Part shown: positions 26,298 through 36,848 of the stretch, piece by piece | Layout of the letters: every line of letters starts with the position of its first letter | How positions within the stretch are numbered: position 1 is the first letter of the stretch | Assembly (NCBI GenBank): GCA_032595685.2 | Contig: CP159373.1 | Location: 1,013,001 to 1,077,000 of the forward strand | Direction of reading: 5' to 3' | Length of the DNA: 64,000 bases | From: Candidatus Electrothrix aestuarii | GTDB taxonomy: Bacteria; Desulfobacterota; Desulfobulbia; Desulfobulbales; Desulfobulbaceae | Made by a program: the position numbers and the translations under genes | The notes under the pieces: model-generated | Told to the model about the DNA's origin: nothing | Databases searched by the model: none | Seen by the model: only the letters and a program-made list of their open reading frames with translations

Positions 26298-29200
26298 CCT
26301 TCAAGTAATGGTTATGTTGTTCCTGCACCAGAGTTGCAGAAAGTGTTTTTGCCAATTGCTCAACATTCGGTCGAAATACCATGCTCATATGATTGCCCTG
26401 TACCCAGTGCTCCACGACCTCAGCACTCGTACATTCCGGCCAGCCCTTTGTGACCAACTCCTTATCATCAAGACCTCCGATACCGTCGGTAGGTTCGCTG
26501 GCGCAAAAAAGATGAATCGGGCAATGCAACTTACCCGGCATCCGGTACAACTTATCAGATTGACAGGAAACGCGATAAATTTCAACCATGGACTGTAATT
26601 CATCAGTTGATGTACCGGAAACAAACAGGTCGTGTTGCTGAAGTACCTTCATTGTCTGTTCATAACAGACTTCTATATCACCAAAAGACTCCAATACCTC
26701 AATAGAAAGTTGCAATTCTGTTTGTCCGGCTGTCTCTAATGCATAGACAACGTCATGCAACCAGTCGTACGCAGTATAATCATCCATCGGATCATCCTGG
26801 GGAGGCGAGTTCGGGGCAAAGGTGTCCAGAATACCTAGGAGTTCCACCCGTTCTCCTTCTTGTTCCAGTTGCCAGGCAATCTCGTAAGCCACTCTGCCGC
26901 CGGACGAATGTCCTGCGAGCCTGTACGGCCCGACCGGCTGTTGACGACGGATACTTTGGAGATGGAAACAAGCCAGCTCCTTAACGTTGCTAATCGGAGA
27001 GGAGCTGGCCAAACCGGGGGTCTGTAGAGCAAAGACAGATATTTTCTTATCAAGACAGGACGCCAAAGGATAAAAGTACATGACCGAGCCGACCGCCTCG
27101 GGCAGCAAGAAAACCGTGATATCCTCGTCTGTGGTGCGCATGGGAACCAATCCGCTTGCTGTGTCAAACTGTTGCGTACGCAGTTTTTCAGCTAGCCCTG
27201 CAACTGTCGGGCTTTCAAACAGGGCACTGACCGGAATACGGATACCAAACTCCTGCTGAATCCGGCTCATCAGCTGCATGGCTAACAACGAATGTCCACC
27301 TATATCAAAAAAGTTATCCCGGATACTTATATGATGCTGGTTGAGTATCTTTTCCCAGAGAGAAAGCAGCTGCATTTCAACCACATCACGGGCAGGAATT
27401 TTATCTGCCTGAATATTGAACTCCACCTTGAGAGCGGATAATTTCTTCCGGTCAATCTTTCCGCTCGGCGCGATCGGCATGCTATCCACGATCTGAAAGA
27501 CGCTCGGAACCATATAATCAGGCAACTGCTGCTTCAGCCATGAACGGATTTCATGAGGCTCCAAAGGCTGTCTGAGCGTAAGATAGGCAACAAGTTGCTC
27601 ATTTTCATTCGGTTCACGTCGTAGCAGGACAACTGCTTCATGAACTGCCTGATGTCGATTGAGTACAGCTTCAATTTCACTGAGTTCAATACGAAATCCG
27701 CGCAGTTTTATCTGATTATCGATACGTCCGATATACTCAATATTACCGTCAGGCAGCCATCTGACCATATCGCCGGTTTTGTATATCCGTTGCTTCTGTC
27801 CTGATAATTCAATCTCAAAAAATCGCTCCTCGGTCAGTTCTGGCCGGTTCAGATATCCCCGGGCCAGACTTTCCCCGGCAATACAGAGTTCACCCGCAAT
27901 GCCAACCGGCTGGATCATATTATCCTCATTGAGAATATACAACCTTGTATCAGCGGTCGGCCTGCCAATGGGCACAGATGAATAGTGTTCCGGTAACGGA
28001 CAGGGAAGCGTATACAGCGACGAGGCAATAACTGCCTCAGTTGGACCGTATTCATTAATACAGGTGACCTTGGGAAACAGCTCCTGTGTCTGTTCAGCCA
28101 TAGACAATGGAAAAACATCTCCGCCCAAGATGAGCAGACGCATTTTCTCAAGTTTTGTCGTCACATCCTCAACAGTACACATCTGCTGCCAATACAGAGC
28201 AGGAATATCAACAACAGTCGCCTTTGTTTCCTGCAAGTAATCAATGAGAGCAATCGGATCAATAAGATTATCTTTTAATAAGATGACACTCGCTCCTCCC
28301 AGCCAAGGACAGAAAATCTGCTGAACTGAAGGATCAAAATTGATAGACAGAAATTGGAGCATTTTGTCATTTTTATCAATCTGATAATAGTCCTGCATGT
28401 ATAAGCACTGAGAAGCAATAGGACCGTGTTCCACGCATACCCCTTTAGGTTTCCCTGTGGAACCTGAGGTGTAGATCACATAGGCTAAGTCGTCAGGTTT
28501 ATTATGACGTTCAGGACTGTCAAGAGACGGGCAGGGCTGTGCAGCTCGCTGATTCAGGTCAATAACGGTAATATGTTCCGGTAACGAATCATGTATGCCA
28601 AGATGCCCTTGTGTCAAGACAATACAGGCTTTGCTGTCTTCCAGCATAAAATTCAGACGTTCCGCTGGATAATCCGGATTAAGCGGCAGATAAGCCCCGC
28701 CTGTTTTTAGCACGGCCAGTATCGCAATCAACATGTCCGGTGAACGATCCACCCAGATGCCCACTAAGGTATTCCGCTGTACTCCATGACGGATAAGATC
28801 ATGGGCAACCTCATTGGCCTGGTTGTTAAGCTGCCTGTAGGTGAGCTGCTGATCTTCAAAAAAGACAGCAATCTTATCGGGAATTCGTTCAGCCTGTTCT
28901 TCAAAGAGATCAGCAAGGCTGGCAGTTGCCGGACCAGTGGTCACGCTGTTATTCCATTGCGCAATACTTTGTTCTTCCTCCTGAGTTATGAGTGGCAAGC
29001 TGCGAATATCGGCCTGCGGGTCTGCTGTAATACCCCGTAGCAGCACTTCAAAATGTTTGGCTATGCCGACCACAGTCTCTTTATCGAAAATATCTGTCGC
29101 ATATTCCCACCAACATGATAATTGATTGTTTTCACCCACCGCGACTGTCAAGGTTAGATCAAATTTTGCAATAGGATATTCAGCATCCATCACATTGACT

Positions 29201-32200
29201 TCCAACTCTGGAAGCTCTAAAGAAGAAACTTCATCATGTTCCACTGCGAACATAACCTGAAATAACGGGCTGTGACTCAGGCTTCGTGCTGGATCAAGTT
29301 GTTCTACCAAAATATCAAAAGGAATATCCTGATGAGAATATGCAGATAAACAGGTGATTCTGGTTGCCTGCAATACATCAATAAAGCTAACTTTTTGCTG
29401 TCTTTCTTGTATTTCAGATAAATTGGTACGTAACACCAGAGTATTGGCGAAAAAACCGATCAAATTCTCTATTTGTTTCTGCGTACGGTTGGAAATGGGC
29501 GTTCCGACACATACATCATCCTGACCGCTATATCGAGCAAGCAACAGATTAAAAGCTGCTAATAAGGTCATGAAGACTGTGGCCTCATGCTCTCGGCTTA
29601 ATGTGAGTATTTTCTGACTCAAAGTATCAGGAAGAGGATAAGTATAAAGATCACCATGATACGTTCGGCCACTTGAGCGTGGGCGGTCTGTCGGCAGTTC
29701 AATGAGCTCAGGGGCACCTGCTAATTGTTGTTTCCAATAATCAGTCTGTTGCCGCAATACCTCGCCCTGCAACCAATCTTTTTGCCAAGCTGAATAATCA
29801 CTGTATTCAATTTCGATTGATGGAAGAGCCGGATTTTCTGCTTGAGCAAAAGCAGTATAAGCCTTTTGCCACTCATTGATAAAGATCACCATTGACCAAC
29901 CATCGCTGATAATGTGATGCATATTCAGCAACAGAACTGCTTCATTTTTATCAATGATCAGACAATCCGCCCGAAATAAGGCATCTTTCGTCAGATCAAA
30001 GGGAATAACAGTATGCGCATTGACACGTCTGCTGACTTCGTTTCTTTGTTTTTCACCGGCAAGATGGCTCAAGTCGTGAAATTGCAAAGAGCGCATTTGC
30101 GAAGCCGGTGCAATATGAATTTTTGCTTCACCGTCATGAACCGTTAAGCGGGTGCGCAGACCGGCGTGACGTTCTACCATAAAAGACACACTTTGTTCCA
30201 ATGCCGCAGTATTTAAACGACCTGACAGACGCAGGGCTAACGGAATGTTATACGTAGCATTATTACTGCCTTCCAGTTGATCCAGAAACCATAAACGTCG
30301 CTGTGCAAAAGAAAGCGGATATTCCGCGTTTTCTGCCTGTTTAGTAATCGGCGGCAATATGATTGTATTTTTATTATTTTCAATCTGTTCCGCCAAACGA
30401 GAGAGTTGCGGATGTTCAAATATTGTTCGAACAGGTAATTCTACCTGAAACGTTTCACGAATACGGGAGATGAGCTGCATAGCAAGCAGCGAATTACCGC
30501 CTGATGCAAAGAAATGCGATTCCCGACCGATATCGCTGCATTGAAGTAGATTCGCCCAAACAGTTGCCAAGACATCTTCATTTGCAGTTAAAGGGTGCGA
30601 ACTATCCGTACTGGTAATATCAGGTTTAGGCAAAGCTGTACGATCAATCTTACCGTTTGCTGTTAGCGGAAATCCGTCCAACGGAATAATATGCTGAGGC
30701 AGCATATATTCAGGTAAACGTTCCCGTAGCCAATCATGCAGTTCATTACCATCAAAAGAAATACCAGAATGTTCTTCCCGTGTGGTCAGATACGCGACCA
30801 GAAACTTATTATCACCCTGACCATGTACGGTTACCAGGGTATCTTCTGCAACAGGATGCTGGCGGAGTGCAGATTCAATGTCACCGAGTTCAATACGGAA
30901 GCCGTTCAACTTGATCTGGAAATCATCACGACCTAAGAACTCAATATTGCCGTCTGCAAGATAACGGCCCAAATCACCGGTTTTATATAACCGTTCTCCG
31001 GTCTGGGGATGATGAATAAAAGCAGCCTGGGTTTTTTCCTCATCGCGCCAATATCCCAGGGCCAGGCCAATCCCTCCAATATAAAGACTGCCGGGTACCA
31101 AAACCGGACAGGGTTCAAGCGATTCATTGAGTACATGAAACTGTTGATTGCGAAGCGGCTTGCCGTAAGGAATGCTCTTCCAACTCGAATCAACTGTATC
31201 AATAGGAAAGTGAATCGACCAGATGGATGCCTCTGTAGCTCCGCCAAGACTGATCACTTGAGCTTCTGGGCAAAGCTCGTTGATTTTACCAGGCAGGCTT
31301 GTGGGAATCCAGTCACCGCTCATCATGACCAAGCGTAACGAGTCAGGAACAAGCTCTGGTTGACCGGCAATATAATCAACATAAATCTGCATCAATGCTG
31401 GTACAGTATCCCAAAGTGTGATCTGATGGCGCATCACCATGTCAGCCCAGTAAGCAGGCTCTTTTGCAGACTCAGGATGCGGCACAATAACAGTTCCACC
31501 CACACTGAGCAGACCGAAAATATCGTAAACAGAAAGGTCGAAGCTCAATGAAGACAGCGCAAGAATGCTGTCCTGCTCAGTAACAGCAAAGCGTTCATTT
31601 ATATCGTCAACAGTATTCATTGCCGAGCGATGACTGATGACAACACCTTTGGGTTTTCCTGTTGATCCTGAGGTAAAAATGACATAGGCAATTTCGTCAG
31701 GATCAATATCTCTTGCCAGATTTTTCCCTGAATAATCAGATAAGGATACTTCATCCGAATAGACAACTCTGCAATGTTCTTCCAACTCTAACTGCTCGCC
31801 CAAGGCGCGATGGGTGAGAAGAAAATTTGCCTCACTATGCAATAAGGTCTGCTGAATTCGCTCCTTCGGATAGGTCGGATCAATAGGCACATAGGCCATG
31901 CCTGCTTTCAGCACCGCCAGCACATTGATAATCATTTCAGGGGAACGATGCTGGCTCACTGCAATTAAGGAATTTTTCTCCCGATCAAGTCCCAAGGAAA
32001 GCAGATGATGCGCCAACTGATTAGCCTGTTGATTAAGCTGCTGATAACTGAGCGACTGATCTTCAAATATAACAGCAATGTTATCAGGAGTTTTTTCTGC
32101 CTGCTGTTCAAATTGTGTGATCAGAGTGTGTTCGGGAATATTGCCTTCTGTATAATTCCACCTCTGTTGCTGCTGATATTCCTGTTCAGTCAACATTTTG

Positions 32201-34026
32201 AGTTGAGCAACTGCTTTATCGGGATAATCAGCAATATCCCGCAATAAAGTTGTGAGATGTTCACTCATGCGAATAATTGTGTCTTTGCTGAACAAATCTG
32301 TTGCATATTCCCAACTGCAACGAATCTCTCCTTCTTTTTCTTCGGCAAAGAGGGTGAGGTCAAATTTAGAAATCGGATAATCAATATCATATAACTCGGC
32401 TTCTATCTCAGATAATTCCAAATCCGGTAGCGGTGTCTGAAAAGCGAACATAACCTGAAACAATGGGCTATGACTCATATTCCGATTAGGCCGCAATTGT
32501 TCAACCAACATTTCAAAAGGAATATCTTGATGAGCATAAGCAGAGAGGCAAGTTCGGCGTGTTGTGTCCAGCAGTTCGTTAAAACTTTGCTCAAAATTAA
32601 TCTGACTGCGTAACACCAAGGTGTTGACAAACAGCCCGACGATATTTTCTGTTTGGCTGTGAGTCCGATTAGCGATGGGGCTCCCGATGCAAATATCATT
32701 CTGCCGACTGTAACGTGCTAACAGTATGCTGAAGGCTGTCAACATTGTCATAAATGTAGTCACGCCTTGTTGTCGACCGAGTGTAATTATTTCCCGGCTC
32801 AACAGGGACGGCAGACTGTGATTATAGCTTCCTCCCTGATAATCAGGATGTGCCGGACGTGTTTTATCTGTCGGTAATTCCAGTAATTCGGGAATATCTT
32901 TCAGCTGCTGACACCAGTAATTCAGTTGTTGCTGTAAAATATCACCTTGCAGCCATTGACGTTGCCATATTGCAAAATCACTGTATTCAATATCAAGATC
33001 AGAAAGATCAGGCTGTTTATCCTCCATAAAAGCATTATACGCTGATCGTAAATCACGAAGCAGAATATCAACTGACCATCCATCACTGGCAATATGATGC
33101 ATATTAACCATGAAAACAGCCTGATCGGAACCAAGATGTAATAATTTAAAACTGACAGGTAAGCCCTTATGTAAATCAAAAGCCATCATGCTATGTTGAT
33201 CAACCTGTCTTTTGATTTCATGCTGTAAAGCATCGCCCTGTAATTGACTTAAATCTTTCTGTTCAATAAGGCCCATATTGGTGGGTATATCATGAACTTC
33301 TACAAAGGGCTCGCCGTTGATGGAAAAGAATGAACTGCGCAATACACTGTGCCGTTCCAGTAACCAATGGGCACTTTTTTCCAAGGCTTCAATATTCAAT
33401 TTCCCTGATAACATCCACGCACCGGGCATGTTATAGGTGGCTGTTTCCTGTTCGTCAAATTGATCTAAAAACCATAAACGTTGTTGAGCAAAAGAAAGTT
33501 GTTTGTGAGTCTGGTTTGATAATTTTTCAATTGGAGGTAAACTGGTCGTCTTATTTTCCTCATCAAGTAATGATGCTAGACTTGATAATTCAGGGTGGGA
33601 AAATATGCTACGTATAGACAATTCAATTTGAAATACATCCCGAATACGTGCAACGAGCTGTACTGCTAATAAAGAGTGTCCTCCCATTTCAAAAAAATTA
33701 TCATTCCTGGTGATATGTTCGGATTTTAATAAACTGCTCCATATCCCGGATAATAATTCTTCTGTAGGCGTAACCGGTTGGCGACCACCGACGGATTCTT
33801 TAGTTTCTGGAAGAGGTAAAGACTTGCGATCAATTTTTCCGTTTGCCGTTAATGGTATTGACTCCAAAGAAATAAACAACGAAGGAATCATATAATGAGG
33901 TAGGCTTTCCTCAGCAAGAACAGTCAGTTCAGAAATTATTTTTTCAGCTTGCAACGTTTTCCCTTTATAAGGGGTGTTAGCATAGCGTGACCAAGTTGTT
34001 TTACAAGTTGTTTTACAAGTGTTCAT
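26275..34026 (-). CDS. NRPS: adenylation C-tail, two full modules and thioesterase
   Basis: This 2583-residue NRPS starts inside an adenylation domain. Residues about 11-68 carry TWSRYANTPY and the A10 motif ANGKIDRK (Lys64). A carrier domain (Ser about 117), C (HHIASDGWS, about 310), A (SGSTGKPKG, about 789), carrier (about 1179), C (about 1370), A (about 1855), carrier (about 2247) and a thioesterase (GHSSGG, about 2372; His in GNHMSMV) follow. The first full A domain has a Cys-like pocket code, read by eye as DLYDMSLIW. The second reads DPQDIGEIA, which I cannot assign. The thioesterase makes this the last assembly-line protein. The missing N-terminal adenylation core is encoded at the end of the upstream NRPS. 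Confidence 0.93.
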   Translation of the reverse strand: MNTCKTTCKTTWSRYANTPYKGKTLQAEKIISELTVLAEESLPHYMIPSLFISLESIPLTANGKIDRKSLPLPETKESVGGRQPVTPTEELLSGIWSSLLKSEHITRNDNFFEMGGHSLLAVQLVARIRDVFQIELSIRSIFSHPELSSLASLLDEENKTTSLPPIEKLSNQTHKQLSFAQQRLWFLDQFDEQETATYNMPGAWMLSGKLNIEALEKSAHWLLERHSVLRSSFFSINGEPFVEVHDIPTNMGLIEQKDLSQLQGDALQHEIKRQVDQHSMMAFDLHKGLPVSFKLLHLGSDQAVFMVNMHHIASDGWSVDILLRDLRSAYNAFMEDKQPDLSDLDIEYSDFAIWQRQWLQGDILQQQLNYWCQQLKDIPELLELPTDKTRPAHPDYQGGSYNHSLPSLLSREIITLGRQQGVTTFMTMLTAFSILLARYSRQNDICIGSPIANRTHSQTENIVGLFVNTLVLRSQINFEQSFNELLDTTRRTCLSAYAHQDIPFEMLVEQLRPNRNMSHSPLFQVMFAFQTPLPDLELSEIEAELYDIDYPISKFDLTLFAEEKEGEIRCSWEYATDLFSKDTIIRMSEHLTTLLRDIADYPDKAVAQLKMLTEQEYQQQQRWNYTEGNIPEHTLITQFEQQAEKTPDNIAVIFEDQSLSYQQLNQQANQLAHHLLSLGLDREKNSLIAVSQHRSPEMIINVLAVLKAGMAYVPIDPTYPKERIQQTLLHSEANFLLTHRALGEQLELEEHCRVVYSDEVSLSDYSGKNLARDIDPDEIAYVIFTSGSTGKPKGVVISHRSAMNTVDDINERFAVTEQDSILALSSLSFDLSVYDIFGLLSVGGTVIVPHPESAKEPAYWADMVMRHQITLWDTVPALMQIYVDYIAGQPELVPDSLRLVMMSGDWIPTSLPGKINELCPEAQVISLGGATEASIWSIHFPIDTVDSSWKSIPYGKPLRNQQFHVLNESLEPCPVLVPGSLYIGGIGLALGYWRDEEKTQAAFIHHPQTGERLYKTGDLGRYLADGNIEFLGRDDFQIKLNGFRIELGDIESALRQHPVAEDTLVTVHGQGDNKFLVAYLTTREEHSGISFDGNELHDWLRERLPEYMLPQHIIPLDGFPLTANGKIDRTALPKPDITSTDSSHPLTANEDVLATVWANLLQCSDIGRESHFFASGGNSLLAMQLISRIRETFQVELPVRTIFEHPQLSRLAEQIENNKNTIILPPITKQAENAEYPLSFAQRRLWFLDQLEGSNNATYNIPLALRLSGRLNTAALEQSVSFMVERHAGLRTRLTVHDGEAKIHIAPASQMRSLQFHDLSHLAGEKQRNEVSRRVNAHTVIPFDLTKDALFRADCLIIDKNEAVLLLNMHHIISDGWSMVIFINEWQKAYTAFAQAENPALPSIEIEYSDYSAWQKDWLQGEVLRQQTDYWKQQLAGAPELIELPTDRPRSSGRTYHGDLYTYPLPDTLSQKILTLSREHEATVFMTLLAAFNLLLARYSGQDDVCVGTPISNRTQKQIENLIGFFANTLVLRTNLSEIQERQQKVSFIDVLQATRITCLSAYSHQDIPFDILVEQLDPARSLSHSPLFQVMFAVEHDEVSSLELPELEVNVMDAEYPIAKFDLTLTVAVGENNQLSCWWEYATDIFDKETVVGIAKHFEVLLRGITADPQADIRSLPLITQEEEQSIAQWNNSVTTGPATASLADLFEEQAERIPDKIAVFFEDQQLTYRQLNNQANEVAHDLIRHGVQRNTLVGIWVDRSPDMLIAILAVLKTGGAYLPLNPDYPAERLNFMLEDSKACIVLTQGHLGIHDSLPEHITVIDLNQRAAQPCPSLDSPERHNKPDDLAYVIYTSGSTGKPKGVCVEHGPIASQCLYMQDYYQIDKNDKMLQFLSINFDPSVQQIFCPWLGGASVILLKDNLIDPIALIDYLQETKATVVDIPALYWQQMCTVEDVTTKLEKMRLLILGGDVFPLSMAEQTQELFPKVTCINEYGPTEAVIASSLYTLPCPLPEHYSSVPIGRPTADTRLYILNEDNMIQPVGIAGELCIAGESLARGYLNRPELTEERFFEIELSGQKQRIYKTGDMVRWLPDGNIEYIGRIDNQIKLRGFRIELSEIEAVLNRHQAVHEAVVLLRREPNENEQLVAYLTLRQPLEPHEIRSWLKQQLPDYMVPSVFQIVDSMPIAPSGKIDRKKLSALKVEFNIQADKIPARDVVEMQLLSLWEKILNQHHISIRDNFFDIGGHSLLAMQLMSRIQQEFGIRIPVSALFESPTVAGLAEKLRTQQFDTASGLVPMRTTDEDITVFLLPEAVGSVMYFYPLASCLDKKISVFALQTPGLASSSPISNVKELACFHLQSIRRQQPVGPYRLAGHSSGGRVAYEIAWQLEQEGERVELLGILDTFAPNSPPQDDPMDDYTAYDWLHDVVYALETAGQTELQLSIEVLESFGDIEVCYEQTMKVLQQHDLFVSGTSTDELQSMVEIYRVSCQSDKLYRMPGKLHCPIHLFCASEPTDGIGGLDDKELVTKGWPECTSAEVVEHWVQGNHMSMVFRPNVEQLAKTLSATLVQEQHNHYLKDETKHGK

Positions 34027-34050
34027 TTGATGTTTTTTATATGAAGTGTC

Positions 34051-34079
34051 GTAGGGTCAACGGCGCGCCGTGACCCTAC
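34051..34079. repeat. Near-perfect palindrome between radical SAM and NRPS genes
   Basis: GTAGGGTCA (34051-34059) and TGACCCTAC (34071-34079) flank the self-complementary CGGCGCGCCG, with one extra A. It is much more G+C-rich than its surroundings and resembles the other short palindromic elements in this window. No T-tract follows. Confidence 0.5.
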
Positions 34080-34122
34080 AGTGCAGCACCTAAAATGGGA
34101 AGTTTATTTATTTTTGATTTCC

Positions 34123-35181
34123 TTACGCCGCAAGCAACGATTTGTCGGTTTCAGCGTTTATCAATAACTTCTGAAAAGTGGCTGTTATGTGGGACAGGAA
34201 ATCTGCTGGTCTCGTTTCAGCGTGGAGATTCTGCTGCCACTCTTCTCTACATCCACATGTTATCCCCTGAAAGTCCTTTACAGTCTGGCTCCGATTAAAA
34301 CTATGGACAGCTTCTTTCATCTGCTGATTACAAGCAGGACAATTTTCAGTATACGCAAGTGCTTCAACACTGTAATGAGGTGGACTGATATACATCTGTG
34401 TTGTTAACCCCAAAGTTTCGCGACGATGTAACACTTCATGAAGACTCCATAATCGTGGCGGAGTGTATAGGCCAAGCTTCCAAAGTCCATGCATCAAGGT
34501 GTATTCCTCAATAGTTGCTAACTCAAAGTCAATCCGGGGCAAATTGAATGATTCAAGATAAACCAAACTGTCAACTGCATCCTCAATCGCCATTTTTTCT
34601 GTCAGAAACGGCGGTTTGAGCATAATCAGGGGGATGAGTCGAACCTTATGGCGTTGCAATAAATCAGCCTTTTCTTCAAAAAGTTCACGAGAAAAATTTT
34701 TATTCACACAGATATCGCGTATTATATCATTTGATGACTCAAAGCCGACAGCGATCTCCAATTCAATATCACCTAACACCTCGGTCAGGGCGATTACTTT
34801 TTCTTCGTCTATATCAATAACTTTTGTTTCTATAACAATTCGTTGTATAGAAGGCTGTTGAGCAAGCATCATAAAGGCTCGCAAAACAACATCAAAGTCG
34901 ATTTCACGTTCTTCAAACAGACTTCCGTCGTTATACAGACTGATAATATGGTAATTCTCCACCCCAACCTGAGGGTCTGATAATACTTGTGACACCTGAT
35001 GAAGGTAGTCCTGATTAGAAACTTTTTCTCCAAAATTCGTTGCATTCCAAAAACCGCAGAAGGTACATCCTCCGTTATCTTTGGCCCAGGTACAGCCTGT
35101 TCCGCGAAGAAATAATACTAAGCGATCAACGTATTCTCCCCATTCGCTCATTTCAAAACGCAGTTCGGAGAATTTCACCAA
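34123..35181 (-). CDS. Radical SAM protein of the RaSEA/TIGR01210-like group
   Basis: The 352-residue protein has an iron-sulfur cluster loop FLRGTGCTWAKDNGGCTFCGFW with three cysteines, preceded by a RG element as in archaeosine-synthase RaSEA-like enzymes, then ISLYNDGSLFEE and IVIETKVIDIDEEKV, which fit the radical SAM barrel. A C-terminal CPACNQQ with a later CGC may bind zinc or a second cluster. It lies between the two halves of the NRPS. It might modify the peptide, or it may be unrelated cargo brought in with the insertion. The substrate is unknown. Confidence 0.8.
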   Translation of the reverse strand: MVKFSELRFEMSEWGEYVDRLVLFLRGTGCTWAKDNGGCTFCGFWNATNFGEKVSNQDYLHQVSQVLSDPQVGVENYHIISLYNDGSLFEEREIDFDVVLRAFMMLAQQPSIQRIVIETKVIDIDEEKVIALTEVLGDIELEIAVGFESSNDIIRDICVNKNFSRELFEEKADLLQRHKVRLIPLIMLKPPFLTEKMAIEDAVDSLVYLESFNLPRIDFELATIEEYTLMHGLWKLGLYTPPRLWSLHEVLHRRETLGLTTQMYISPPHYSVEALAYTENCPACNQQMKEAVHSFNRSQTVKDFQGITCGCREEWQQNLHAETRPADFLSHITATFQKLLINAETDKSLLAA

Positions 35182-35492
35182 ATCTGACTAAAAAATCCTA
35201 ATTTCGATGTCGGAGACGGTGAAATTCGTTTATGTGGCAATAAATTTTTCGCCCGTCAACATGTGGAGCAAAAAAACTATCTGGAATTGATTTTGCGCAA
35301 AAAAATAAACCACGCAAGTACAGAAAGTTAAAATTCAACAAACTACAAAAAAATAAGCGAATGGGGAGATAAAAGAGGTCTTCAATTTCCTGTTTTTGAT
35401 TCACCTTTTAGGTGAAAATTAATTTTGCGTAAAGAAAGCTATCTCCCTGAAGATACACGTTATATACTGAAAAACTAAAATTCCAATTGCAG

Positions 35493-35663
35493 GATTTAGG
35501 CTAGGCTGTCTAAAAACACAAAAAAACTTTGCGCACTTTTTGGACCCGAAATATTTCTCGAAAGCTCCCTGTTTATCGGGCCAAAAGACTATTTCTAGGA
35601 GGTCAAAAAAGTGAGCAAAAAAATAGCTCAAAAAGGCCGTTTTGGGACAGCCTAGATTTAGGC
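35493..35663. mobile_element. 153-bp MITE-like insertion with 9-bp target duplication
   Basis: A non-coding element at 35502-35654 has inverted ends TAGGCTGTC (35502-35510 and, complementary, 35646-35654), extending with mismatches through AAAAC. It is flanked by perfect 9-bp direct repeats GATTTAGGC (35493-35501 and 35655-35663), a target duplication that suggests a fairly recent insertion. The transposase is not in the window. The rest of the gap between the radical SAM gene and the next gene (35182-35492) shows no gene that I can support. Confidence 0.75.
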
Positions 35664-35664
35664 C

Positions 35665-36138
35665 CTATTCAATTATCAGAGGATCAATAATTTTAACCTC
35701 GCAAGGTATAGACGGTGGATCGGTATAAGACAAAGCATTACATAAAGCTGAAGCTCCCAGTACCAACTTTCCATCAGGAGAATAATCTCGGTCAACCTTG
35801 AAAGTAACATTTCCCAAGAAATGAATATGATTCAAATCGTTTTGAAACATATTTGCTTGTTCTATTTTAGCTTTGAGCCTTTTGAGAAAATCATTGAATG
35901 ACTGGTCGCTATTTTCTGCTTCGCAAGAGCATTGCGGTTTCTTTTCGCCTTTGGTATTAAAACATGTCGCACTTTCACCTAGTTTGCAGGCAGCAATACA
36001 CGTGTCGCCTTTCTCATTATACCCACCACACACACGGGGAATAGGCTCACTTGCAAAAACGTCATCCCCATAATTTACTGAAAGAAAAAAAGAAAAAAGC
36101 AAGACTGCTGTAAAAAAAAATTTCATAGTTATTTTCAT
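35665..36138 (-). CDS. Secreted Cys-rich small protein, unknown
   Basis: The 157-residue protein has a signal peptide (MKITMKFFFTAVLLFSFFLS, cleavage likely after VFA). The mature part begins with a Cys-rich segment (VCGGYNEKGDTCIAACKLGE, then ATCF and CSCEAE) that should form disulfides or bind a metal, followed by a region with a charged helix and DYSPDGKLVLGASALCNAL. I do not recognise a family. It lies with another exported protein between the two NRPS genes, which suggests a role outside the cytoplasm. Confidence 0.65.
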   Translation of the reverse strand: MKITMKFFFTAVLLFSFFLSVNYGDDVFASEPIPRVCGGYNEKGDTCIAACKLGESATCFNTKGEKKPQCSCEAENSDQSFNDFLKRLKAKIEQANMFQNDLNHIHFLGNVTFKVDRDYSPDGKLVLGASALCNALSYTDPPSIPCEVKIIDPLIIE

Positions 36139-36207
36139 TATTTATTGTATTCAAGCTAAAAATATTGTTATCCATACCAATATGGGCACATAAAAACAAC
36201 AATCCTG

Positions 36208-36771
36208 TCACTTATTAGAGGGTAAAGGCACCTCTTTTGTTTTCATCCGATCCATCAGAAACGCACCAGCGTGGTACTCTGCTATGGTTCTTTCCCTTTG
36301 CCTATGCATGAATACATCCTGCAAATAGCGTGTAGCAGGGAAGGTCTCCGCCATTTTGGTTCTCATTTCATTTTGCATGGGAGCCTGAGCATGTATCTGA
36401 TTCATGAAAACTTGCTGTATTTCGACAATTTGCTCATACAATTTATTCAGGGCATCCTGCTGTTTATCTGGGCTAGTTTTATTAGAAAATATTCCCATCA
36501 TAACCGGCTGAACAGCATTCTGCATAGGGGTCTGCAAGGCTCCCTCCGCCATCATTTTGTTCTTCATCTCTGGCTTGAACAGCATAGTAGGATATCTTTT
36601 TTGAATTTCACCTTTCTGCTTCTTGAGCAAAGTCTGATCAATAACATCCAAAAGAGGGTCATCAAGTGTACGATGAGTCTTATGAGAAGCCTCTTCTGCG
36701 ATCGCTGAACCAGCAGTTGCTAAAAAACATATTGCTGCAGCAGCTAAAATTTTCAAAACAGCTTTCTTCAT
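36208..36771 (-). CDS. Exported helical protein, unknown
   Basis: The 187-residue protein has a signal peptide (MKKAVLKILAAAAICFLATA, then GSAIAEEA) and a Met- and Gln-rich helical mature region (MQNAVQPVMMGIF, EIQQVFMNQIHAQAPMQNEM). No known domain is evident. It is the first gene after the four-module NRPS, about 77 bp downstream of it on the same strand... transcriptionally the NRPS ends at 36849 and this gene begins at 36771. A methionine-rich periplasmic protein could bind copper, but that is only a suggestion from composition. Confidence 0.65.
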   Translation of the reverse strand: MKKAVLKILAAAAICFLATAGSAIAEEASHKTHRTLDDPLLDVIDQTLLKKQKGEIQKRYPTMLFKPEMKNKMMAEGALQTPMQNAVQPVMMGIFSNKTSPDKQQDALNKLYEQIVEIQQVFMNQIHAQAPMQNEMRTKMAETFPATRYLQDVFMHRQRERTIAEYHAGAFLMDRMKTKEVPLPSNK

Positions 36772-36848
36772 CTGGCTACTCCTTTCCTTGTACTTTAGTT
36801 GTTAGAACAATATGTTATTTTGTTTAAACAAAATGACAGTTCGATGTA

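Noticed and set aside
35198-35631. Two short minus-strand frames upstream of the radical SAM gene
   Set aside because: They have no ribosome-binding site or family features, and one lies largely within the MITE.
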